Source: an uncultured Chitinophagaceae bacterium
GTDB lineage: Bacteria > Bacteroidota > Bacteroidia > Chitinophagales > Chitinophagaceae
Length of the DNA: 5,861 nt
NCBI GenBank assembly: GCA_946479005.1
Contig: CAMLEM010000125.1
Location: forward strand, 1 to 5,861
Direction: 5' to 3'
In this document: positions 1 to 4,175 of the stretch, piece by piece
How positions within the stretch are numbered: position 1 is the stretch's first letter
Layout: each line of letters starts with the position of its first letter
Notes under the pieces: model-generated
What the model was told of the DNA's origin: nothing
Database searches by the model: none
The model's input: only the letters and a program-made list of their open reading frames with translations
Made by a program: the position numbers and the translations under genes

Positions 1-588
1 CAGGTCAATAACAGGAACCCGTTGACCGTGTTGCCTGTTTCCCTGCTGCAGTTCACCGGCCGCTGGATAGGAGCTGATGTGCAGCTGGAGTGGAAGACGG
101 CTACGGAAAATAAGAATTCACATTTCGATATCGAGCGCAGTGATGACGGGGGACAGACCTTCCAGAAGATCGGTATGGTTAATGGCAACGGCACCACCAG
201 CAGCATATCTTCTTATGGTTACCTGGATCAAACGGTAAAGAATCAGCCAGGCACGGTGTTCTATTACAGGCTGAAGCCCACCGACATTGATGGGCGCTTC
301 ACCTACTCGGCCATCATTCGCCTGAACCGCGATCAGAAAGAGATCACGTATACGCTGTATCCCAACCCCACCAGCGGCGATTTCACCGTTGCCATCAACG
401 GAGTTACCCGTTTCGACGGTTACCGGTACGAGATCTTTTCCGCGAATGGAAATGCCATCACGCAGGGAATGATCTCACAAACACATACCCAGGTGAATAT
501 TTCGAGATATGCCGCCGGGGTCTACTGGATGCGCATCATCTATGATAACAAACCACAAACGACCATAAAAATCATATTAACCAAATAA
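1..588 (+). CDS. C-terminal part of a secreted protein with a T9SS type A sorting domain (5' partial)
   Basis: The reading frame is open from the first base of the window, so this is the 3' end of a longer gene; the TTG at 22 is not a real start. The visible part begins with a linker-like LPVSLLQF segment and a beta-sandwich-like module with the motifs LEWKTATENKNSHFDIERS, YYRLKPTDIDGRF and YSAIIRLN. This module very often precedes the sorting signal in Bacteroidota secreted proteins. From about base 346 to the stop there is a type A C-terminal sorting domain: YTLYPNPTSGDF, then a seven-strand-like region with AAGVYWMRI and a basic end (KIILTK). By family knowledge such domains direct export through the type IX secretion system and are cleaved as the protein is attached to the surface or released. 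The catalytic or binding domain lies upstream of the window, so the function is unknown. The next gene starts 10 bases after the stop, which suggests one transcript. Confidence 0.9.
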   Translation, partial: QVNNRNPLTVLPVSLLQFTGRWIGADVQLEWKTATENKNSHFDIERSDDGGQTFQKIGMVNGNGTTSSISSYGYLDQTVKNQPGTVFYYRLKPTDIDGRFTYSAIIRLNRDQKEITYTLYPNPTSGDFTVAINGVTRFDGYRYEIFSANGNAITQGMISQTHTQVNISRYAAGVYWMRIIYDNKPQTTIKIILTK

Positions 589-598
589 CCTTAGCTGT

Positions 599-2215
599 AT
601 GAAAAAGCTGCTCTTCATTTTCTTCGTTGCCACGGCTTTGCAATCACAGGCAAACAACATCGTGATCAGTAACGTGACCATCGTGAACAATGGCCCCGGC
701 AATATCCAGGTACAATTCGACCTCAGCTGGGACAATAGCTGGCGCGTAAATGTGGGCCCGAACAATTATGATGGCGCCTGGGTATTCTTTAAATACAAGA
801 CAGCTTCCGGCAACTGGACGCATATGACGATGACGGGCAATAACAATGTGATTCCTGCTGGTTTTGATGTGCATCAAAACAGCGAGTTTTCGAAGATAGG
901 AGCAATATTGCACCGGGAGTCAACGAATATGGGCGTGGGAACAGTTACACTTACCGGTGTACGCCTGGGGGTGATCAATGCCTTACCATATGATATTTCG
1001 GTACGAGGTTTCGCTATCGAGATGGTTTACGTGCCCGCCCCTACTACCCGGCCTTTCTTCGGAGACGGCAATGGGGTTAATGAGTCCACCAATGCTTTTC
1101 ACTATACCGACAATACAGCCACCACGAGCTCTGTAGTTCCGATGAGAGTTGATGTAAATGCATTTGATGACGCGGAATTCGACACCGATGGAATATATGT
1201 TTACAGCAACGATACGATACAGACCACCGTACCATTGGGAAGCCTGGATGCCTTTCCCACAATGAAAGCGTTATGGTGTATGAAATATGAGATCACCCAG
1301 GCGGCCTACCGTGATTTTCTCAATACACTCACCTATACGCAGCAGGTGGAGCGCACAGTAAACGCTCCCAATTCTGCGATTGGAACCGGGGCTCTTACTA
1401 CCTCCGGCACCAACCGGAATTACCTCGAGGTGAGAACACCCGGCGTATCAACTACCACACCTGCTGTTTACGGCTGTGATGCCAATGGAAATAACGTTTA
1501 TGATGAAGCGGGAGACGGTGAATGGATCGCCTGCAATTTTATTACCTGGCCGGATTTGGCTGCTTACCTGGATTGGTCAGGTCTTGCACCAATGAGCGAG
1601 ATACAATTTGAGCGGATGGCCAGAGGACATTCATCAGCCGGAGCCCAAACTGCGATTTTTGGGGAGTATGCCTGGGGAACAACGTCGGTATTTGTAGGGA
1701 ACTATACTTTATCCAATCCGGCCACAGCTTCGGAATTGGCTTCCAACGCATCAATCTCCGAGGGGAATGCAGCGATCAATGGCCAGACAACCGGGCCCCT
1801 TCGTAACGGAATATTCGCGACGGGCTCATCCAGTCGCATTACAAGTGGTGCCGGCTATTTTGGGGTTATGGAGTTAACCGGAAATGTGCAGGAATTTATG
1901 ATCACCATCGGCAATGTAGCCGGGAGATCCGTGAATTTCATTCCCAATGGCAACGGCACCATCTCCGCGAACGGCAATGCTCAATTGTCTGTGGGTGGAG
2001 CGGGTTTTTGGCCAGGAATGGAAGGGAATGGCGCGACCGGCACAATCAACACCTGTGCTGGCACTTGCGAGGTCACGGCCAGCGCTGGAATGATCGTTCG
2101 GGGCGGAGGCCACAGTTCGAGTAATGACGCGGCCAGGCTGTCTGAGCGTAGTTTGTTCACACCTACCGCAAGGGCGAATGACCGTGGTGGAAGAGGTGTG
2201 CTGTATATCAGGTGA
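599..2215 (+). CDS. Secreted SUMF1/formylglycine-generating-enzyme-like protein lacking the catalytic cysteines
   Basis: This 538-residue protein has a type I signal peptide (MKKLLFIFFVATALQSQA, probable cut near residue 18). Residues 20-135 form a beta-rich region (VQFDLSWDNSWR, WVFFKYKTASGNWTH) that I recognise as a common partner domain in Bacteroidota but cannot name. From about 138 the SUMF1/FGE fold follows in normal order: FAIEMVYVP, KYEITQAAYRDFL (229-241), WPDLAAYLDWSGLAPMSEIQ (317-336), FGEYAWG (354-360), GVMELTGNVQEF (422-433), MIVRGGGHSSS (498-508) and the end GGRGVLYIR. Family knowledge: true FGE oxidises a sulfatase cysteine using two cysteines just after the RGGS motif. Here those positions are Ser/Asn/Ala, so sulfatase activation is unlikely and a structural or binding role is more plausible, as for the SUMF1-like GldJ and GldK proteins. 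No sulfatase gene is nearby. The ATG at 599 is supported by the signal peptide directly after it. It probably shares a transcript with the upstream T9SS cargo gene. Confidence 0.88.
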   Translation: MKKLLFIFFVATALQSQANNIVISNVTIVNNGPGNIQVQFDLSWDNSWRVNVGPNNYDGAWVFFKYKTASGNWTHMTMTGNNNVIPAGFDVHQNSEFSKIGAILHRESTNMGVGTVTLTGVRLGVINALPYDISVRGFAIEMVYVPAPTTRPFFGDGNGVNESTNAFHYTDNTATTSSVVPMRVDVNAFDDAEFDTDGIYVYSNDTIQTTVPLGSLDAFPTMKALWCMKYEITQAAYRDFLNTLTYTQQVERTVNAPNSAIGTGALTTSGTNRNYLEVRTPGVSTTTPAVYGCDANGNNVYDEAGDGEWIACNFITWPDLAAYLDWSGLAPMSEIQFERMARGHSSAGAQTAIFGEYAWGTTSVFVGNYTLSNPATASELASNASISEGNAAINGQTTGPLRNGIFATGSSSRITSGAGYFGVMELTGNVQEFMITIGNVAGRSVNFIPNGNGTISANGNAQLSVGGAGFWPGMEGNGATGTINTCAGTCEVTASAGMIVRGGGHSSSNDAARLSERSLFTPTARANDRGGRGVLYIR

Positions 2216-2236
2216 GGGTAAGAGGGTTTTGAATCT

Positions 2237-2427
2237 TCACCCCACATTCGGATGCCGGCACAATGTCCAGTAATCGATGATAAGCCTCAGATCTCTTTTG
2301 ATGGAATCGATCGATGAGCCTTTCTGGAAAAAACCCTGTACCGTCATCGTGGTGTAAGCCTCATTGACACTAACTCCCGGTCATCAGGATCATCATCCAC
2401 CAGTATGATCGGCCCCACCTTTGACAT
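2237..2427 (-). pseudogene. Response regulator receiver-domain gene, internally deleted and frameshifted
   Basis: Read on the minus strand, the ATG at 2427-2425 opens MSKVGPIILVDDDPDDRELV, which is the first beta strand and acidic cluster (DDD) of a CheY-like receiver domain. That frame stops after eight more codons. In another frame, from about 2365 down to the TGA at 2239-2237, 42 codons read as a receiver C-terminus: NEAYTTMTVQGFFQKG, then SIKRDLRLIIDYWTLCRHPN. The lysine in FFQKG sits where receivers carry the conserved Lys, and the IIDYW...HPN tail is typical of small single-domain Bacteroidota regulators, usually about 140 residues long. Only about 63 codons remain. The middle of the domain, with the phosphoacceptor Asp and the Thr/Ser switch residue, is missing, and the remaining length (191 nt) is not a multiple of three. 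The junction lies near 2363-2370. It converges on the SUMF1-like gene and diverges from the CsbD gene. A deletion in the assembly is the main alternative. Confidence 0.75.
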
Positions 2428-2474
2428 AAGCTACTTCTTCCCGCAAAAACCGTTCTACAAATCCCGGCAATTGG

Positions 2475-2486
2475 CACAATATTGTG
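2475..2486. promoter_or_regulatory. 12-bp perfect palindrome CACAATATTGTG, possible operator
   Basis: CACAATATTGTG is a perfect 12-bp palindrome. It extends to 16 bp (2473-2488) with one mismatched pair. It lies 30 bases before the preferred CsbD start and 47 bases before the start of the minus-strand response-regulator remnant, so it sits in a divergent intergenic region where a dimeric regulator could bind. No regulator is identified and a 12-bp palindrome can arise by chance. Confidence 0.25.
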
Positions 2487-2516
2487 TCCCCTACTACTGA
2501 AACAAAACATTTAAAA

Positions 2517-2705
2517 ATGGACAAGATGGAAGTAAAAGGCCACTGGAACGAGTGGAAAGGCAAACTCAAAAAAGAGTATGGCGATCTCACCGATGACGAC
2601 CTGAAATACGAAGAAGGCAAGGAAGACGAGATGTGGGGCCGAGTGCAGAAGAAGACCGGGAAGGCTAAAGATGAGCTGGTGAAATGGCTGAAAGGACTGG
2701 GTTAA
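2517..2705 (+). CDS. CsbD-family stress protein
   Basis: This is a 62-residue, highly charged soluble protein: [19 protein letters not shown], then [18 protein letters not shown] and a tail with [18 protein letters not shown]. The layout (short helix with KG.W.E.KGK, a DLTDDDL turn, and a second helix with G+.QKK.GK.KDE) is that of the CsbD family, normally 55-75 residues. Family knowledge: CsbD-like proteins are induced by general stress in many bacteria, but their molecular role is not settled. The frame could be extended upstream to a GTG at 2484, but that would add a non-conserved [11 protein letters not shown] and would lie inside the palindrome. The ATG at 2517, preceded by A-rich sequence (AAACATTTAAAA) as usual in Bacteroidota, fits the family's N-terminus. 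No signal peptide. An intrinsic terminator follows 51 bases after the stop, so it is probably transcribed alone. Confidence 0.88.
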   Translation: MDKMEVKGHWNEWKGKLKKEYGDLTDDDLKYEEGKEDEMWGRVQKKTGKAKDELVKWLKGLG

Positions 2706-2756
2706 GGCGGGAAAATCGGGAATTTCCGCTCCGGTTCACGTAGTTATTCGCTTGAC

Positions 2757-2782
2757 AGGCAACTTCTTGTTGCCTTTCTTTA
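2757..2782 (+). terminator. Intrinsic terminator after the CsbD gene
   Basis: AGGCAAC (2757-2763) pairs perfectly with GTTGCCT (2769-2775) around a 5-base TTCTT loop and is followed by the T-rich run TTCTTTAT. This is a compact rho-independent terminator. It separates the CsbD gene from the small gene starting at 2804. A TTGACA at 2752-2757 overlaps its base, but with no suitably spaced -10 element I do not call a promoter from it. Confidence 0.65.
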
Positions 2783-2803
2783 TAGTCCAATATTCCAATT
2801 CTT

Positions 2804-3010
2804 ATGAAACTGATGATGTACCTCGGCAACGACCTGATCGAAGCCATCCCCGTCCAACCCGAAGGACTCCGCCAGCCAGGCTACCTGGGCAAATTCAAAA
2901 GATGCCTCAAAAAGAAATATGAGGAATTAATTATACAGTTCCAGGAAAACCCGGAATTCCTGATCGAAACGGATCCCATCGAGTTCAAGGAAGAAAGGAA
3001 AACTGCCTGA
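2804..3010 (+). CDS. Small hypothetical protein, 68 residues
   Basis: The product is 68 residues, with no signal peptide or membrane span. It starts MKLMMYLGNDLIEAIPV, continues with PGYLGKFKRCLKKKYEELI (a basic amphipathic helix) and ends in an acidic/basic tail (ETDPIEFKEERK). The pattern MMY.GNDLI..IPV...PGY.G..K..L..KY.EL looks like a small conserved family I associate with Bacteroidota, but I cannot give it a name or function. The ATG at 2804 is the natural start: it lies just after the terminator of the CsbD gene, and the methionines at codons 4 and 5 would cut into the conserved-looking first strand. It has its own upstream space of about 20 bases after the terminator T-tract. The 40-base gap to the next small gene would allow co-transcription. 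Confidence 0.7.
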   Translation: MKLMMYLGNDLIEAIPVQPEGLRQPGYLGKFKRCLKKKYEELIIQFQENPEFLIETDPIEFKEERKTA

Positions 3011-3024
3011 ACTTAATTTATCCT

Positions 3025-3032
3025 AACCTTTG
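3025..3032 (+). promoter_or_regulatory. Possible Bacteroidota -7 promoter element
   Basis: AACCTTTG matches the Bacteroidota -7 consensus TAnnTTTG except at its first base (the base before it is T, giving TAACCTTTGCG). It lies 18 bases upstream of the ATG of the 30-residue membrane peptide gene at 3051, a suitable distance for a short leader. I do not see a clear -33 TTG element, so this is weak. Confidence 0.3.
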
Positions 3033-3050
3033 CGGTTCATTTGAAACGCA

Positions 3051-3143
3051 ATGGATAAAAATCTTGTTACCGCGCTCATCCTAATACCCCTTTTACTTCT
3101 GCTCTCCTGGTTGATCATTCGGGATAAGAAAAAGAATAAATAA
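3051..3143 (+). CDS. Small single-span membrane peptide, 30 residues
   Basis: This short frame reads MDKNLVTALILIPLLLLL, then SWLIIRDKKKNK and a TAA. It has a short N-terminus, an unbroken hydrophobic stretch of about 18-19 residues (residues 5-23) and a strongly basic C-terminal tail (RDKKKNK), the classic layout of a one-helix inner-membrane microprotein with the tail inside the cell. It is too short for usual gene callers. Support comes from the well-formed start after A-rich sequence (GAAACGCA), the possible -7 element upstream, and the way it fills the gap between the 68-residue gene and the repeat element that begins 7 bases after its stop. The function is unknown; small proteins of this type often modulate a larger membrane complex, but nothing here shows a partner. 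A chance hydrophobic frame is the alternative. Confidence 0.5.
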   Translation: MDKNLVTALILIPLLLLLSWLIIRDKKKNK

Positions 3144-3149
3144 AGATCC

Positions 3150-3223
3150 CTCTGTGAACCTCTGTGGTTTCTCTGTGGCACTCTGCGTCGCTTTATTTTT
3201 TCGTTTCACAGAGGTGCACAGAG
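3150..3223. repeat. CTCTGTG/CACAGAG interspersed-type inverted-repeat element
   Basis: Four direct copies of CTCTGTG or a near variant start at 3150, 3160, 3171 and 3181 (the last is CTCTGCG), a 10-11 base spacing. Two inverted copies, CACAGAG, start at 3207 and 3217. The outer arms CTCTGTGAACCTCTGTG (3150-3166) and CACAGAGGTGCACAGAG (3207-3223) are complementary at 16 of 17 positions, leaving a 40-base loop with a T-rich centre (CTTTATTTTTTCGTTT). The CTCTGTG-rich style is one I associate with repeats scattered between genes in environmental bacteria; copy number cannot be seen here. It lies between the membrane peptide and the 202-residue gene and may act as a transcript-end hairpin. Confidence 0.7.
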
Positions 3224-3260
3224 AATTCAAAGACGGCCTCAAATTTGAATTATCTCCTTT

Positions 3261-3869
3261 ATGGAACAAAAAGACGTGACGGGCATTGTACCTGAACAAT
3301 ACACCGGTAAGGAGATCATCGCTGAGGTATCGCGTGAATTCGATTCGGTGGAAGAAGCAAAAAAAGCCTACCAGGAAGCAAAGGCGCGATTACTCAGGGT
3401 CAATAATTGGTCTGAACTCGGGTTACCCGGCACCCGTTTCCAGGTTCTCGATTCAGATGCCGAAGAGGTAAACAGGCCTGTGCAGGAATTTGATTATTTC
3501 AGGATCAGCATACCCGGACCGGGAACAAAGGAAGGCGATGGTTTCGATTGGGTCTATGTGGAAGAGATGAAAGAAGTGAATGAAGAAGATACCGACAGTA
3601 TCGCCTTTCGCGTGAGACCGACTTCCAACCCCGACAGTCCCAATAACGAAACAGCTCATTTTTACTCCAGTGTTTCCACCAGCACATTCACTGTTACCCG
3701 CGAGAACAATCGCCTCAGGGCTGCCATTTTCGATAAAAACATTGAGGCCAATGAAGCCTCCTCTTCCTTCGCTGATGAGGTTCGGAATAAGATCTATGCG
3801 TTGGGGGGCAGGTCAGGGATGTCAAAGATGCAATGGGAAAAACTGGCTTCGCATTTAGCAGGAGGATAA
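3261..3869 (+). CDS. Conserved-type hypothetical cytoplasmic protein, 202 residues
   Basis: The protein has no signal peptide and no membrane segment, so it should be cytoplasmic. Residues 20-50 are helical (VEEAKKAYQEAKARLLRVNNW). Residues 50-145 are rich in predicted strands: TRFQVLDSDAEEV, EFDYFRISIPGPGTKEGDGF, DWVYVEEMKEV, SIAFRVRPTSNPDSP, ETAHFYS and STFTVTRENNRL. The C-terminus is helical, with VRNKIYALGGRSGMSKMQWE. I recall similar Bacteroidota proteins sharing the pattern NNW.EL, DYF.I.IPGPG..EGDG.DWV, RP..NP......AHF and a C-terminal Q-W motif, but the family has no function I know. The ATG at 3261 is preceded by TTATCTCCTTT. The start is upstream of all the conserved-looking parts. 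The repeat element at 3150-3223 separates it from the preceding small genes, and a strong hairpin terminator lies 20 bases after the stop, so it is probably a single-gene unit. Confidence 0.8.
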   Translation: MEQKDVTGIVPEQYTGKEIIAEVSREFDSVEEAKKAYQEAKARLLRVNNWSELGLPGTRFQVLDSDAEEVNRPVQEFDYFRISIPGPGTKEGDGFDWVYVEEMKEVNEEDTDSIAFRVRPTSNPDSPNNETAHFYSSVSTSTFTVTRENNRLRAAIFDKNIEANEASSSFADEVRNKIYALGGRSGMSKMQWEKLASHLAGG

Positions 3870-3982
3870 TGAATAACGAATAATGAATAACGACAGTCAA
3901 TTAGGCTGTCGTTTTGGGCTACCCAAACGAAAGGATGTTCCGCATTCGGGCATTTCTCGTTATTCATTATTCATTATTCGTT
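3868..3982. repeat. A/T-rich inverted repeat with AATGAATAA motifs enclosing a terminator
   Basis: The left arm at 3870-3893 (TGAATAACGAATAATGAATAACGA in effect) and the right arm at 3957-3980 are complementary at 22 of 24 positions; two more A-T pairs extend this to 3868 and 3982. Each arm is built from near-repeats of GAATAAT/GAATAAC at 7-8 base spacing. The 63-base interior carries the terminator stem at 3889-3913 and an alternative hairpin. The left arm starts directly at the stop codon of the 202-residue gene. Such AATGAATAA-type tracts look like an interspersed intergenic repeat, but copy number is not visible here. Confidence 0.7.
3889..3915 (+). terminator. Intrinsic terminator after the 202-residue gene
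   Basis: AACGACAG (3889-3896) pairs perfectly with CTGTCGTT (3906-3913) across a 9-base loop, and the stem runs into TTTT (3912-3915). It lies 20 bases after the stop codon and should end that transcript. The 3' strand of this stem can instead pair onward: TCGTTTTGGG (3909-3918) with CCCAAACGA (3922-3930), so the two hairpins exclude one another. Confidence 0.65.
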
Positions 3983-4022
3983 TATATGTGCGCTTTACGC
4001 CTTCCAAAAAAACACCATTCAC

Positions 4023-4062
4023 AACGTAAATAAAAACAGCTCCGTTCATTTTACGTTTTTTT
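4023..4062 (+). terminator. Second terminator-like hairpin in the gene-free region
   Basis: AACGTAAA (4023-4030) pairs with TTTACGTT (4050-4057) across a 19-base loop and is followed by T residues through 4062. The stem is A/T-rich with a long loop, so it is weaker than the terminator at 3889-3915. It could be a back-up terminator for the 202-residue gene. The rest of the gene-free stretch 3870-4175 holds the A/T-rich repeat and a leader of about 110 bases for the protease gene, in which no confident promoter is visible. Confidence 0.35.
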
Positions 4063-4175
4063 CTCTCCTGAATAATCAAGATCAACTTCATTTTTCATTG
4101 GCAATTCGTTCTACAATATTTGATAGTTTGTAGAGTTCTTACCGCATCCCTAACTCTTAAATTACTGAAACCGTG

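Noticed and set aside
599..2215. Active sulfatase-maturing formylglycine-generating enzyme
   Set aside because: The cysteines after the RGGS-equivalent motif are missing and no sulfatase gene is in the window.
2211..2241. Possible terminator after the SUMF1-like gene (GGTGA with TCACC)
   Set aside because: The stem is only 5 bp, the loop is 21 bases and no T-tract follows, so it is not supported.
2484..2516. GTG-started extension of the CsbD gene ([11 protein letters not shown])
   Set aside because: The extra residues do not resemble CsbD N-termini, the GTG lies within a palindrome, and the ATG at 2517 has an A-rich upstream region and gives the usual family length.
3093..3299. 68-residue minus-strand open frame across the CTCTGTG repeat
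   Set aside because: Its sequence is generated by the repeat units and part of the membrane peptide gene; no start context or family-like pattern.
3870..3980. CRISPR-like array of GAATAAT repeats
   Set aside because: The units are 7-8 bases, adjacent and partly inverted, with no unique spacers of constant length; this is an inverted repeat, not a CRISPR array.
4098..4130. Possible promoter for the protease gene (TTGG with later ATATTTG or ATAGTTTG)
   Set aside because: Neither TTTG-type candidate has the TA at the right place or the expected spacing to the TTG, so I cannot choose one.
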